Origin: JBBSJZ01 sp041739875
GTDB lineage: Bacteria > Planctomycetota > Planctomycetia > Pirellulales > Pirellulaceae
Direction of reading: 5' to 3'
Assembly: GCA_041739875.1 (NCBI GenBank)
Contig: JBGSNA010000147.1
Span: forward strand, 1-64,000
DNA: 64,000 nucleotides
In this document: positions 17,361-27,540 of the stretch, piece after piece
How the letters are laid out: every line of letters begins with the position of its first letter
How positions within the stretch are numbered: the first letter of the stretch is position 1
Notes under the pieces: model-generated
The model's input: the letters and a program-made list of their open reading frames with translations, nothing else
What the model was told of the DNA's origin: nothing
Databases searched by the model: none
Program-made: the position numbers and the translations under genes

Positions 17361-19217
17361 TCACAAGTATTTCGCTAGCGGACCGCCACGTGCGGCTCGT
17401 GCGTCCACTTGGGCGGAAACAGTAGGATTTTCGATGAGCGGTGGCGCATGATGCGGCTTGATTCGAGCATCAATGACAAGCGACCCTCGGCATCCCCAGT
17501 GTTTGTCAACGATCTCGGCTTGGATCCCGCTCACGTCGATTGCAGGGTTGCTGCGAGTGAATGTCGTCCACAACCAATTCTGTAGCGATTGGGCGACGAA
17601 ACTGCTGTCGTCAACGAGCGTGAGGATGGGGAAGCGGTTGATCGGTGCAGAGTCACCAAAAGCTTCGCAGAAACGACCTAGGTCACGCTTCGCATCGGGC
17701 GTCGAGTACTTCGGAGCCTCGATGGCTAAGACGCCGGGCATGACAAGCCGTGGCTGGGTGAATGATACTGGGAGCTGGAGATCACCTGGGACCTCAACGG
17801 GGAGTTCTCGTACGGGTCGACCGGTTGCAGCAACGACGACTTTTGAGCCGCGATTGAAACCCGTGCCGCTATAGTCGAGCGTGTCGATGGTCGTGCGAGT
17901 CTGGAAATGCAGGTCGCGGCGCCAGTCGACTCGTTTGAGGATGTGCTGGACGAATTCAGCGATGTCATGAATATCTAACGTGTCTTCCGGGTCGTCGGTA
18001 ATCCAAAGATATTTGGCAAGTGAGAGTTGGCCATTACCTAGAATTGCGTTGGCTTGCGTCAGTAGCTCTTGGGGCTCCGTCGCTTTCAAATACGACATGT
18101 ACCGTTCGCTTCCGATCGCTAGAAGCATCGGGTGTACGCCAGCAGCATCCACAGCGTGAACCGCTTTTACACCTGGAATCACGGATGGAATAATGGGGTC
18201 GGTTAACTCGTGGATCAATTGCCCGAAGGTCGTGTCCTCTTGCGGCGGGCGACCGACGACGGTGAAGGGCCAAATTGCGCCATCACGATGCCATACTTTA
18301 TCGACACGCATGACTGGAAAAGGATGCTGCAAACTGTAGTATCCAAGATGGTCGCCGAAAGGGCCTTCTGGTTTTCTCGCATCGGGATGGATGGTACCAG
18401 AAATGGCGAAATCGGCATCCGCATAGATGGGGGCGAAGTCTCCGACGATCATCGGGATTCGACGACCTGCTAAAGCACCTGCGAACGTCAATTCAGTTAA
18501 ACCTTCGGGCAATGGCATGACGGCGGCGAGGCTCATTGCAGGTGATCCGCCAACGGTGACCGTAACTTGGAGTGGTTGGTTCTTTGCGAGTGCCGCTTGG
18601 TGATGGACTCCGATACCGCGGTGGATTTGATAGTGCACACCGACTTCGTTGTCGACGTCATAACTGTTTCCGGAGAGTTGAACGCGATACATACCGAGAT
18701 TGACTTGCATCAAATTTCGGGGAACTTTCGGATCTGCGCTAAGCACTTGCGGCAACGTCACAAACGCGCCCCCATCCTCCGGCCAGCATTTCAGCTGGGG
18801 CAAATCAGCCAACGGAATCGAGTTTCGAGAGACAGCACCACGAGAGACTCGTCGAGGGAGCATCCTCAAGGCCGTAAGCGGTACGCACGCGTATCGCCAA
18901 GGTCGCTTCGGTAGGGCCGACGGATCGACTTTGACTTCGATGATGCGACGAACTGACTCGAGTGTGTCGCGAAACAGATAGCGAGCTTGCTCAAGCGACG
19001 CAAACAAATTGGAGACCATCGGAAATCGACATCCGATAGGCTGGTGAAACAGAATCGCGGGGCCACCGCCAGCATAAACACGACGTTGGATTTCAGCCAT
19101 TTCTAAGTTTGGATCGACGGGATCGTGAACCTCAATCAACCGGTCGCCCTGCTGGAGATCATCAACGACGTCACGAGTGGATCGGTGTTTCAATTTTGTT
19201 TGTCCGAGCGTATGCAC
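17361..19217 (-). CDS. UbiD-family decarboxylase, MqnL-like
   Basis: A 618-residue prenylated-FMN-dependent decarboxylase. It has the family stretch NLGMYRVQLSG, EVGVHYQIHRGIGVHH (the region that binds prFMN, metal and phosphate), the central GGSPAM and PEGLTELTFAGALAG, and the catalytic Glu region EFVI-like FAISGTIHPD. UbiD proper is about 490 residues; long forms near 600 are common among menaquinone decarboxylases of the futalosine route. The adjacent amidohydrolase supports that assignment. No ubiX or other mqn gene lies in the window, so the pathway would have to be completed elsewhere. Confidence 0.85.
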   Translation of the reverse strand: MHTLGQTKLKHRSTRDVVDDLQQGDRLIEVHDPVDPNLEMAEIQRRVYAGGGPAILFHQPIGCRFPMVSNLFASLEQARYLFRDTLESVRRIIEVKVDPSALPKRPWRYACVPLTALRMLPRRVSRGAVSRNSIPLADLPQLKCWPEDGGAFVTLPQVLSADPKVPRNLMQVNLGMYRVQLSGNSYDVDNEVGVHYQIHRGIGVHHQAALAKNQPLQVTVTVGGSPAMSLAAVMPLPEGLTELTFAGALAGRRIPMIVGDFAPIYADADFAISGTIHPDARKPEGPFGDHLGYYSLQHPFPVMRVDKVWHRDGAIWPFTVVGRPPQEDTTFGQLIHELTDPIIPSVIPGVKAVHAVDAAGVHPMLLAIGSERYMSYLKATEPQELLTQANAILGNGQLSLAKYLWITDDPEDTLDIHDIAEFVQHILKRVDWRRDLHFQTRTTIDTLDYSGTGFNRGSKVVVAATGRPVRELPVEVPGDLQLPVSFTQPRLVMPGVLAIEAPKYSTPDAKRDLGRFCEAFGDSAPINRFPILTLVDDSSFVAQSLQNWLWTTFTRSNPAIDVSGIQAEIVDKHWGCRGSLVIDARIKPHHAPPLIENPTVSAQVDARAARGGPLAKYL

Positions 19218-19339
19218 TAGCGGGGGCGGCGATTACACGTTCATTGCCGTGACGCGGCTAGGATAACCGTGCTTGTGACTCTAGACTAACCGCCTTGTGC
19301 TTGTCCCGTTTCTAGTCCCGCGTTTTCGGCAAAAACACT

Positions 19340-20830
19340 ATGTTGGAAAGCTCGCCGCTGCCCTCGCCCATCCTGACCCATGTGAATAACCCCATCCGCG
19401 GTGAGGCTGACGCCTTGGTTCTTGGAATCTTCGATGATGGTGTGTTGCGAGCCTCGCTTCTCATGTCCGAGCCAGAGCGAGTTGGTGCATTGGCGGAGAT
19501 GCTTGTTCGAAGTGGTGCAAAGGGGAAAACGGGCGAGGTCACGACGATCGTGTCCCCGTGGAGTGACGGGCCGAGGTTGGTGCTCGTTGCCGGCCTGGGG
19601 GCTAAGGATGGAGTGAGCCGACGCGTCGCTTTTGAGGCAGCGTCTGGAGCGATTCGTAAACTCATTGATCGTCAGCGCTCGTTTGTCGTCATCGCACTTG
19701 GCGATGCCCTGCCCAATTCGCTACACGATGCTGTCGTCGCAGGGGTGGTTTATGGGTGTGAAGGCCAAGCAATTTACAAATCGGACCCAGTTAATTTTAC
19801 TCCCGAGTCGATTGGTTTCTCCAGCATGGATGCCGCCGTCATTCATCGAGGAAATGTTATTGCGCAAGGCATGAATCTCACGAAACGACTCGTCAATGAA
19901 CCGCCGTCGGAGATCTATCCAGAGAGTTTTGCCAATCGAGCCTCGGCAGTTGCTGAGCGTTGCGGGCTCACCATCGAGGTGTGGGATGAAACCCGGTTGC
20001 GCAAAGAGGGTTGTCGCGCCATTCTCGCGGTCGGAGCTGGTTCGAGTCGCCCGCCACGTTTGGTGATTCTTCGACATCAAGGCGGCGAGCAGGGCGAAGC
20101 ACCTTTAGCGATCGTCGGCAAGGGAGTGACATTCGATAGCGGTGGTCTATCGATCAAACCAACGGACTCGATGGCCGATATGAAGTGCGATATGGCGGGC
20201 GCAGCAACAGTGCTCGGAACAATGCAAATCGTTGCACAACTCGAAATCAAACGCAATGTGATCGGACTGTGCGGGCTCGCAGAGAATATGATCAGCGGCG
20301 ACAGTTACAAGCTCGGCGATGTGATCGAGACGCGTAGTGGAACGACAATCGAAATTCTCAACACCGACGCTGAAGGGCGAGTTGTGCTCGCGGATACGCT
20401 AGACGTCGCAATTCAGAATACACCAAGTGCGATGGTCGACCTCGCGACTCTTACAGGGGCATGCATGGTCGCACTTGGAAATGAAATCGCGGGCTTGATG
20501 GCCAACAACCAACCGCTTTGCGACGCGATCAAGCAATCTGCGGAGATCGAAGGTGAGCCCGTATGGCAGCTACCGATGTATTCGTTGTTCGACGAGAAAA
20601 TCAAAAGCAAGATTGCAGATATCAAGAACGTGGGCGAAGGCCGTTGGGGGGGCGCCATCACCGCAGCAAAGTTCCTCGAGCAATTCGTCGGTGATGTGCC
20701 GTGGGTCCACATCGACATCGCTGGTCCAGCATACGCGGACAGCCCCAAGCCGCACCGCGATGCTGGCGCGACCGGCGTGATGGTCCGCACGCTCCTGCAT
20801 TGGATCGAATCCAGCTCCAACAGCGAATGA
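19340..20830 (+). CDS. pepA: leucyl aminopeptidase (M17)
   Basis: A 496-residue cytosolic peptidase. The C-terminal catalytic domain shows GKGVTFDSGGLSIKP with metal-binding Asp and active-site Lys, DMKCDMAGAA, and the M17 signature NTDAEGRVVLADTL. The N-terminal macrodomain-like part is normal in length. It removes N-terminal residues from peptides with two divalent metals. It is divergent from the UbiD-like gene and stands alone before the sulfatase. Confidence 0.96.
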   Translation: MLESSPLPSPILTHVNNPIRGEADALVLGIFDDGVLRASLLMSEPERVGALAEMLVRSGAKGKTGEVTTIVSPWSDGPRLVLVAGLGAKDGVSRRVAFEAASGAIRKLIDRQRSFVVIALGDALPNSLHDAVVAGVVYGCEGQAIYKSDPVNFTPESIGFSSMDAAVIHRGNVIAQGMNLTKRLVNEPPSEIYPESFANRASAVAERCGLTIEVWDETRLRKEGCRAILAVGAGSSRPPRLVILRHQGGEQGEAPLAIVGKGVTFDSGGLSIKPTDSMADMKCDMAGAATVLGTMQIVAQLEIKRNVIGLCGLAENMISGDSYKLGDVIETRSGTTIEILNTDAEGRVVLADTLDVAIQNTPSAMVDLATLTGACMVALGNEIAGLMANNQPLCDAIKQSAEIEGEPVWQLPMYSLFDEKIKSKIADIKNVGEGRWGGAITAAKFLEQFVGDVPWVHIDIAGPAYADSPKPHRDAGATGVMVRTLLHWIESSSNSE

Positions 20831-20968
20831 AGGCGTGTTTTGTAGCTCATTGGCTGACGTGAGCTGGTATCCTGGTGAGCCGTCTCATTGTGACGCCAAA
20901 ACGTTCTGTTGCCACAGCTCCATTGCTGAGACGATTCCCATCCAGTTATTTTCGAAAAGCTAGCCGAA

Positions 20969-22576
20969 ATGCCTAGTCCGAATCAGATGTCGCCCGTCCA
21001 GCCGAACTGGCTACGCCTTCAAAAGCTGCTTGGTATCTGGAAATCTTATTGCGTGTTTTTCATCGCGATTGGACTTGCTTTAGGTGCTACTCCTTCGCAG
21101 GCTGATACCAAGCAGCCACCCAATATCTTGTTCATCATGTCAGATGATCATGGCTATCAAGCGTTGTCGTGTTATGACGACACATTGATCCAGACACCGA
21201 ATCTTGATCGCATTGCCAAAGAAGGAATGCGATTCGATCGGTGCTTCGTCACAAATAGTATCTGCGGTCCATGTCGAGCGGTTGTGCTAACAGGCAAGTA
21301 CAGTCACCTCAACGGTTTTGCTCGCAATGGCCAGGTGTTCAATGGTGAGCAAATGACCGTGCCCAAATACCTTGGCGCCGCTGGTTACAGCACAGCGGTA
21401 ATTGGCAAGTGGCACCTTGGAAGCGATCCAACAGGTTTCGACGACTACCACGTACTGAAAGGACAAGGGCCCTACTACAACCCCGATATACTGACTCCAA
21501 ACGGCGAGGTGAAGCACACCGGATACACGACGGACATTATTACCGATTTAGCGTTGACGTGGCTCAAAACAGAACGCGATCCGAAGAAGCCGTTCTTATT
21601 GATGTGTCAACACAAGGCGCCTCATCGAAACTGGATGCCGAGTCCGGCGCATCTGGATTTGTACGAAGATCGAGTGTTCCCGGAACCAGAGAGCTTGTTT
21701 GATGATTACTCGGGACGAACCCGTCCTGCGAGTGAACAGGATATGACAATATCCAAAACGATGACGTCCTCTGACCTGAAGTTGAATGAGCCAAAAGGAT
21801 TGACCCCTGAGCAGTTGGCAGCATGGAATGCCGCTTACAAGCCTCGCAACGAAGCGTTCAAGAAACTTAACTTGGAAGGAGACGATCTCGTGCGATGGAA
21901 ATTTCAACGCTACATGAAAGACTACCTTCGCTGTGTCACGAGTGTGGACGAGAACGTTGGTCGAATGCTGGACTACCTCGACGAAAGCGGTTTGTCCAAG
22001 AACACGATCGTGATCTATACGTCGGACCAAGGATGGTATCTGGGTGAACACGGCTGGTTTGATAAACGGTGGATGTACGAAGAGTCGTTTCGCACACCGT
22101 TGATGGTTCGCTGGCCCGGCGTCATCGAGCCTGGTTCTACAAATGACAATTTGTGCATGAATTTGGATTTCGCGGAAACGATGCTCAACGCTGCCAATGT
22201 TGCAATCCCCACCGACATGCAGGGGGCATCGCTGGTGCCTTTGCTAAAGGGGCAAACTCCTGATGATTGGCGTAAGAGCGTTTACTACCACTACTATGAG
22301 TTTCCCGGAGCTCACAGCGTCGCGAAGCATTACGGAGTCCGAACAGACCGATACAAGCTCATTCACTTTTATGAAGTGGGAACATGGGAATTGTTTGACC
22401 TCGAGAAAGATCCGCGTGAGATGCGAAGTGTCTATGACGATCCGCTTTACGCAGAAGTGCTCGCGCAGATGAAGCAAGAATTGGCTCGCGTGCGCGAGCA
22501 TTACCAAGACGACAACACCGTGGAAGGCATGACCGCTGGAAGAGCGAAAGGCAAGTCTAAGCTAAAGGCAAAGTAG
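20969..22576 (+). CDS. type I sulfatase, secreted
   Basis: A 535-residue sulfatase. A hydrophobic signal (about 27-45, ending TPSQAD) is followed by the metal motif ILFIMSDDHG and the maturation motif ICGPCRAVVLTGK, in which Cys 99 (C-x-P-x-R) would be oxidised to formylglycine. The second metal site is in VIYTSDQGWYLGEHG. An N-terminal extension before the signal may mean that an internal start is used. Its substrate is unknown; planctomycete sulfatases usually desulfate algal polysaccharides in the periplasm. No maturase gene is nearby. Confidence 0.93.
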   Translation: MPSPNQMSPVQPNWLRLQKLLGIWKSYCVFFIAIGLALGATPSQADTKQPPNILFIMSDDHGYQALSCYDDTLIQTPNLDRIAKEGMRFDRCFVTNSICGPCRAVVLTGKYSHLNGFARNGQVFNGEQMTVPKYLGAAGYSTAVIGKWHLGSDPTGFDDYHVLKGQGPYYNPDILTPNGEVKHTGYTTDIITDLALTWLKTERDPKKPFLLMCQHKAPHRNWMPSPAHLDLYEDRVFPEPESLFDDYSGRTRPASEQDMTISKTMTSSDLKLNEPKGLTPEQLAAWNAAYKPRNEAFKKLNLEGDDLVRWKFQRYMKDYLRCVTSVDENVGRMLDYLDESGLSKNTIVIYTSDQGWYLGEHGWFDKRWMYEESFRTPLMVRWPGVIEPGSTNDNLCMNLDFAETMLNAANVAIPTDMQGASLVPLLKGQTPDDWRKSVYYHYYEFPGAHSVAKHYGVRTDRYKLIHFYEVGTWELFDLEKDPREMRSVYDDPLYAEVLAQMKQELARVREHYQDDNTVEGMTAGRAKGKSKLKAK

Positions 22577-22624
22577 CTCCGTAACTTAGCACTGCCTTTT
22601 CAGCCTGCGCCGCGCGTTGGTTCG

Positions 22625-23845
22625 CTAGGCCTTGGCGCTGCCAGGCCAGAATTTTTTCCACTTGCTTTCGTTGGGTTTCTCGGTTGCCTCGGTGACTTCT
22701 TCGGCGCCATGACGATCGCCCGTGATTTTTGCTGCAAGTTCTCGAAGGGCTTGTGTGATCGCAGCTTTCGGCGCTTGGGTCACAAGTGGAACCCCATTGT
22801 TTCGAACCTCGACCATGGTCCGGTAATCGTTCGGGAGCAACGCGTAAATATCTCGACCGATCGTTTCTTTGGCTTTCTTGAGACTGATTTGGCCGGCGTC
22901 TAATCCAGCGCGATTGACAACGATTTCGACTTTCTCGGCAAGGTTGTCAATCTCTTCGAAACTCATCAAAAGTCTTACAACATTTCTCAAGCAGGGCAAA
23001 TCGAGCTGTGTCACCAGCAGTACTTTCGTCGCACTTTCAATCGCAACCATATCAATAGCGCTATAGGTCTTGGAAAGGTCGACAATCAAGTGCGTGAATG
23101 ACGCCTTGAGCAAGCCAATCACTTTGCGAAGACTCTCTGGCGTAATTGCTAACGTGTCGTGAAGCTCGACTGGGCGTGGCAAGAGATAAAGCCCGCTACT
23201 GTGCTTGGTAAGCGACCGTTTCAGCAATTGGATATCCAGTCGCGATACGTTTTGTACAACATCCGCCAATGTGTAGTCGGGGATGGCGTCAAGGAACACG
23301 TCGGCGTCACCTAACGCAACGTCCAGGTCCAGAAGCGCGACACTATTTCGGGCCTCGGCCGCCAGAATACAACCCAGGTTCACCGCGGTACTCGTGGTCC
23401 CAACACCACCAGTTGCGCCCGCTACCGCAATGACATCGCATGAGCGGCTGCCTTTTTCAGTTGAACCGAATTTTTGTTGGCTGACTCGATCAAGGGCTGC
23501 ACTGAGATCATCATGGCCTAAAGGCAGCGTCAAGAACTCTCGTGCACCCGCTCGAATCGCACGAAGAATGAGATGGCCATCGGCGCTCTCGCTTGCTGCG
23601 AGAATCGCCGTGTCGGGGGCTTCATGTGCGAGACGTTGAATGAGACCGATTGATTTGTCCAGATCCGAGTCCAGTGCAATCACACCAACATCAGGCGCTG
23701 TTTGCGAGATGATATCTGGGAAGAACTCATATCGCGAACAGTCTGCTTCGAGCCAGACCGTCTCCATGCCAAGTAAGATCGTTTTTGCGGCATTGCGAGA
23801 AGTGTCGTTTGGATCGACCAGAGCCAGCCGAAGTACGTTGCTCAT
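22625..23845 (-). CDS. cpaE: Tad pilus assembly ATPase CpaE/TadZ
   Basis: A 406-residue protein with an N-terminal receiver-like pseudo-domain (ALVDPNDTSRNAAK; Asp pocket not conserved as in CheY) and a C-terminal MinD/ParA-type ATPase with the deviant Walker A GATGGVGTTST (about 143-153) and ALLDLDVALGD. CpaE/TadZ marks the pole or site for Tad pilus assembly. It lies 74 nt after the secretin gene and is the last pilus gene of this block; the next gene is a convergent sulfatase. Confidence 0.9.
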   Translation of the reverse strand: MSNVLRLALVDPNDTSRNAAKTILLGMETVWLEADCSRYEFFPDIISQTAPDVGVIALDSDLDKSIGLIQRLAHEAPDTAILAASESADGHLILRAIRAGAREFLTLPLGHDDLSAALDRVSQQKFGSTEKGSRSCDVIAVAGATGGVGTTSTAVNLGCILAAEARNSVALLDLDVALGDADVFLDAIPDYTLADVVQNVSRLDIQLLKRSLTKHSSGLYLLPRPVELHDTLAITPESLRKVIGLLKASFTHLIVDLSKTYSAIDMVAIESATKVLLVTQLDLPCLRNVVRLLMSFEEIDNLAEKVEIVVNRAGLDAGQISLKKAKETIGRDIYALLPNDYRTMVEVRNNGVPLVTQAPKAAITQALRELAAKITGDRHGAEEVTEATEKPNESKWKKFWPGSAKA

Positions 23846-23919
23846 AGGAGTTCTGTGGGTTCGATTCTAGTTAAGTGACCGTGTTGGTGTGACAAGTTTG
23901 CTTGAGTAGCCACACCGAA

Positions 23920-25443
23920 TTAGAAGCTAGGCATCTGGACGCTTACGCCGTCTCCGACAACCGTCGGTTGATCACTGGGAATAACAGCGCCATTGTGAAT
24001 AACTTCACCGTGCGCAGGTACGTAGTTGTCTTCGGGTAGGACGCTATATCCATCACCGGGTCCACAGTTGCTGCCCTTTAGATTGGGAACTTCAATGTGC
24101 CCCTTGAGATACAGCTCGCAGTCGTCGGGTGACATGGAATTGAGACCGGGGCCGCCAATAGGAACTTCGTGTGGATCCATGGCGTCCACCAGCTCCGGAG
24201 TGACGGTGATCAGCAGTTCAATATCGTTCCGCTTTTCACTGACGCGTCGGAACAAGACTCCGATGTAGGGGATCTCGCCCAACAAAGGAGTTGATTTGGT
24301 AATTGCCTCGGTACGGCTTTGAAGCAAACCCGCGATAGCAAAGGTTTGGCCCGCTTGCATTTCCACAGCCGTTTCAACATATCGCTGTGTGAATGCCGTT
24401 ACTTGGGTCCCCTGCAAAGTGATACCTCGAGCCGCATCGGGCTCTGAGACCTCGGGGCGGACTTCCAAGCGGATCCGCCCAGGACCGACAACGAATGGAA
24501 GGAAGTCGACTGACGTGCCGTATTGCTCGTAACGCACTGTCGGTCCGTTCTGGGACGGCACGATGTAGGGGACTTTGCCACCAACCGTAAACCGAGCGGG
24601 CCTTCCATGTGTCGCGACAACCGTTGGCTCGGCAAGGAGCTTGATGAGGTCCTGTTGACGAAGTGCAGCGATTAATGCCTCGAAGCCGTCACCGCCGATT
24701 CTCAATCCATTCGTTAACGATGTCGATTGGCCTACGATCAAACCTGTTCCAGTACTGGACGTACTTGCGGCGTTCGCAAGTCCACTAGGTGCCGAATACA
24801 CGAAACCGTTCGGGTCAAACGTTCCCCAATCAACGCCCAACTCACGCAGCTTCGTTCGTGAGACTTCCATGATTCGAGTATGAAGAAGTACCTGCTGGAC
24901 GCCAACCACTTTAATGTTATTGATGACAGTCCGATAGAACTGTTCCGTAATCGCGACAGCACGATCCACATCATCAACACTGGTTACGTAACCCGAGATG
25001 ATTGCACTGTCTTTCAGTGGCATTACCTTGAGTGAAGCAAACGGCAATTGTGAGCTGAGGATCCCTTCGACTTCACGCGCATCAGCAAGAACGGTAATGT
25101 CGACGGTGTAAAGCTTATCGTCAGTGTCCCAAAGATTGATCTGGGTTGTTCCTGGCAGTTTGCCAAAGACTTGAACTTGGTTTTGCGAAACGGGTGTTGC
25201 AGTGAGCACTTCCTCGTTTTGCACCTGGAACTTGGGGATGCGTTCCTGGAGCGTAAGGATTCGACTGCTTTTTACCAGCATTTCCATACGTTCGACGGAT
25301 TGCGTGATACTGTGATTGACCGCTGATGCGGAGGTAAGCGTCCCATTGGATTGACCTCGTGCGGTTCCCTGGCTGACAACCGCTGTGGCGGCGACACACA
25401 GTAGAATTGCGGTCCAAGTGACCGATTGTCGATTGATATCCAT
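23920..25443 (-). CDS. cpaC: Tad pilus outer-membrane secretin CpaC/RcpA
   Basis: A 507-residue secretin of the type II/III secretion superfamily, with a signal peptide (to about residue 30). It has a periplasmic BON/N0-like region with GKLPGTTQINLWD, VLLHTRIMEVSRTKLRELGV and a secretin core with QKLLAEPTVVATHGRPARF-like TVVATHGRPA, GKVPYIV and VEMQAGQTFAIAGLLQSR. It should form the outer-membrane pore of the Flp pilus. A terminator-like hairpin precedes it, so it may have its own promoter or be partly uncoupled from cpaB. Confidence 0.92.
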   Translation of the reverse strand: MDINRQSVTWTAILLCVAATAVVSQGTARGQSNGTLTSASAVNHSITQSVERMEMLVKSSRILTLQERIPKFQVQNEEVLTATPVSQNQVQVFGKLPGTTQINLWDTDDKLYTVDITVLADAREVEGILSSQLPFASLKVMPLKDSAIISGYVTSVDDVDRAVAITEQFYRTVINNIKVVGVQQVLLHTRIMEVSRTKLRELGVDWGTFDPNGFVYSAPSGLANAASTSSTGTGLIVGQSTSLTNGLRIGGDGFEALIAALRQQDLIKLLAEPTVVATHGRPARFTVGGKVPYIVPSQNGPTVRYEQYGTSVDFLPFVVGPGRIRLEVRPEVSEPDAARGITLQGTQVTAFTQRYVETAVEMQAGQTFAIAGLLQSRTEAITKSTPLLGEIPYIGVLFRRVSEKRNDIELLITVTPELVDAMDPHEVPIGGPGLNSMSPDDCELYLKGHIEVPNLKGSNCGPGDGYSVLPEDNYVPAHGEVIHNGAVIPSDQPTVVGDGVSVQMPSF

Positions 25444-25577
25444 AATCGCGAATGCGTCCTTGCTAAATCAAACAACACCAAGTCGGTGGCTGATGATTGT
25501 CTTTGCGAAAATCGGTAATGGGTCACAGTTCATTCACACACAAGGCGTCTGAATCCATTCAGACGTGATTGTGCGAT

Positions 25578-25620
25578 TTAAAAAATTTGAGTAGAGTCGC
25601 GGTGAAGCAACTCGACTCAA
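25578..25620 (-). terminator. terminator-like hairpin between cpaB and cpaC
   Basis: On the minus strand an 11-bp stem with one mismatch (25610-25620 pairing with 25587-25597) is followed by a run of six T (25580-25585). It begins 8 nt after the cpaB stop. It may end or attenuate the upstream pilus transcript. Confidence 0.65.
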
Positions 25621-25627
25621 CGATAGG

Positions 25628-26713
25628 CTAGTAGGACGGTCGTCCTTCTCCGCCTCGTGCTGGCGTTACTTGGGGAGCACCGCGGTTGTCGTCGTCGTTT
25701 TTTGGCTGATAGAACGGACTCTTGGAACCGTTCAGATAGCTGAAATCATTTGGGTCGGAAACGAGTTGTTTGTTGTCTTCGTTGATAGGCTCGGGTTCGG
25801 TATCATTGTAGACGTCGCTTTCGCTGACGACCTTGGGAACCTGTTGCCCAGGAACAAATTCGAACTCGATCATTTTATCACCGGTCATCTTCAGCATTCG
25901 AAACCCTGTCTCGCGAGTCGCTATCGGGGACTCGACTGCCGCACTAGCCACCGTCGGCGGTTCAACTGCTTTCCGCGTTTCTCTAGCGGCTTGGTTGTCA
26001 GCAAGCCATTGAAGGAAATCTTGTCCAGCTGGATTCGCTTCGTCACCATCGGATGCAGATGTGTACTCGCCTGGGTTGCATAGTTGCAGACGAACTTTGC
26101 CGAGTTCTGTTGCGTAGGTCCAAACCGGAGCATCATTTTTGTGAATGAGAAGTGAAATATTCTTGGCTGGCTTGCTTTCTTTTGAGTTGTCCTCGCGTTC
26201 CGTCTTTCCGTCGATCGCAAAGACGCGGATGCCTCGCAATACAGTCTTTGCGGTGGTCTCCGGCACCAGATCACTCTTGGTGAAGTAAGCCATCACGTCG
26301 ACTCGGTCACCAGGGCTTACTAAGTTGGTAGCACTGCCGTCGGTATCGGCTTTCATCGAGACCACGCTGTAGCCTCGTGGGATCGATGACGAATTGCTAT
26401 TGGTGTCATTCATTAGCTTGACGGGCATCACAGGCTCACCAGCATAGAATCGTTGTTTGGCGAATTTACCCTCGAGGTCTTTCAGATTGCTTGTGCTGCC
26501 TTCGGGTATGCGATCAGCCGGCCATTGTTCGAGCTTTATCTTTTCGGCGGTGATCTCCTCAGCGACATCAATCGATCTCGATGTCACGAAGATCTCAACG
26601 GTCTGTAACTCGGTTTGCCCAACGTTCTGAGCCTGCATCCATTGGCTGACACCAATCGCGGCGATTGTCCCGCAGACGCAGGCGATCAGAAGGAAAACGG
26701 ATTTGTTTCGCAT
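25628..26713 (-). CDS. cpaB: Flp pilus assembly protein CpaB/RcpC
   Basis: A 361-residue protein with one N-terminal membrane helix (SVFLLIACVCGTIAAIGVS), an SAF domain (RSIDVAEEITAEKIKLEQWP) and an RcpC/CpaB region (GYSVVSMKADTDGSATNLVSPGDRVDVM). The C-terminal 100 residues are low-complexity and polar. CpaB supports secretin assembly in the periplasm. It lies 269 nt downstream of the prepilin peptidase gene, in the same order as other Tad loci. Confidence 0.9.
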   Translation of the reverse strand: MRNKSVFLLIACVCGTIAAIGVSQWMQAQNVGQTELQTVEIFVTSRSIDVAEEITAEKIKLEQWPADRIPEGSTSNLKDLEGKFAKQRFYAGEPVMPVKLMNDTNSNSSSIPRGYSVVSMKADTDGSATNLVSPGDRVDVMAYFTKSDLVPETTAKTVLRGIRVFAIDGKTEREDNSKESKPAKNISLLIHKNDAPVWTYATELGKVRLQLCNPGEYTSASDGDEANPAGQDFLQWLADNQAARETRKAVEPPTVASAAVESPIATRETGFRMLKMTGDKMIEFEFVPGQQVPKVVSESDVYNDTEPEPINEDNKQLVSDPNDFSYLNGSKSPFYQPKNDDDNRGAPQVTPARGGEGRPSY

Positions 26714-26901
26714 GGCAGTTAACGTGTTAGCCGGTGGAATGTTGAATGGCGTCGGTTACAGGACCCGACCACGATTATGAATTTCGAGACACTCACCCAC
26801 GCTTGTTGTCGGCGTGTTACGGACTCTTGCTGTAGTACATGCTTTTTGCCGGGGAATGTCGACGCTACCGTTGACACTCACCCAACAGAGCACAATTGCC
26901 T

Positions 26902-26934
26902 AACCGGCAAACCCTTCCGCAAGGGTTGCCGGTT
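26902..26934. repeat. strong hairpin between prepilin peptidase and cpaB
   Basis: AACCGGCAAACCCTT and AAGGGTTGCCGGTT pair over 14 bp with one bulged A and a 4-nt CCGC loop. There is no T-run on either strand. It may be an mRNA processing or stability structure within the pilus operon. Confidence 0.5.
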
Positions 26935-26982
26935 GACGCTTAAACCTCTGAAAGCCGCGACTTCTCCTCGAGAAGTGAGTCC

Positions 26983-27540
26983 CTAGACGAGCATGCCTGC
27001 GATAGCAAAGTATGCAATCGAGCCGATCGCCATGGGGATTCCATAAGGAAGGAGTGTCATGGTCGGTTTACGTTCACGAGCAATTGCCGCAAGCTCCGAC
27101 GGATTCTTGACTGTCTTCCATTCGTTTAGAATTCGGTAAGCCATGGAAAGGTGCTTTTCCCACTGTCCGCTGCGGTAGATCATGACGATTGCCATCAATC
27201 CGCCAACGATCGCTGTTGCCGCAAACGCGTAAAGCGTGATTTCGGTGTGCAGCCAAGCACCCACGCCAGCAAGCAGTTTCACGTCGCCGGCGCCCATGCC
27301 ACCCACGTTACGCAATACTAGAAGTAGCAACATTCCGACGAACGTTCCCAGTAGGCTCCATCCAAGTCCGGTGATGCCGTCCGTCATCGTCCAGTGCAAC
27401 CAGCCACAAGCGATGAACGGGAATGTCAGCCAGTTAGGAACTTTCAAAATCATCCCGTCAATGACGGCAGCAATCACCAAGACAGCGGCAACAAACCATA
27501 CGGTCCAGTGTTCGGTGATAGCGTTGAGAAGTGTGTCCAT
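26983..27540 (-). CDS. cpaA: A24 prepilin peptidase (CpaA/TadV)
   Basis: A 185-residue membrane protein with about six hydrophobic segments. The two catalytic Asp of the GxGD aspartyl peptidases are present: VIDGMILKVPNW (Asp about 28) and GMGAGDVKLLAGVG. It should cleave the Flp prepilin encoded just upstream at its G|P site. It lacks the N-methylation domain, as usual for TadV. Confidence 0.9.
   Translation of the reverse strand: MDTLLNAITEHWTVWFVAAVLVIAAVIDGMILKVPNWLTFPFIACGWLHWTMTDGITGLGWSLLGTFVGMLLLLVLRNVGGMGAGDVKLLAGVGAWLHTEITLYAFAATAIVGGLMAIVMIYRSGQWEKHLSMAYRILNEWKTVKNPSELAAIARERKPTMTLLPYGIPMAIGSIAYFAIAGMLV

Noticed and set aside
23864..23876. GGTTCGATTC, similar to a tRNA T-loop
   Set aside because: No acceptor stem, D-arm or anticodon arm can be drawn around it; it lies in the leader of cpaE.
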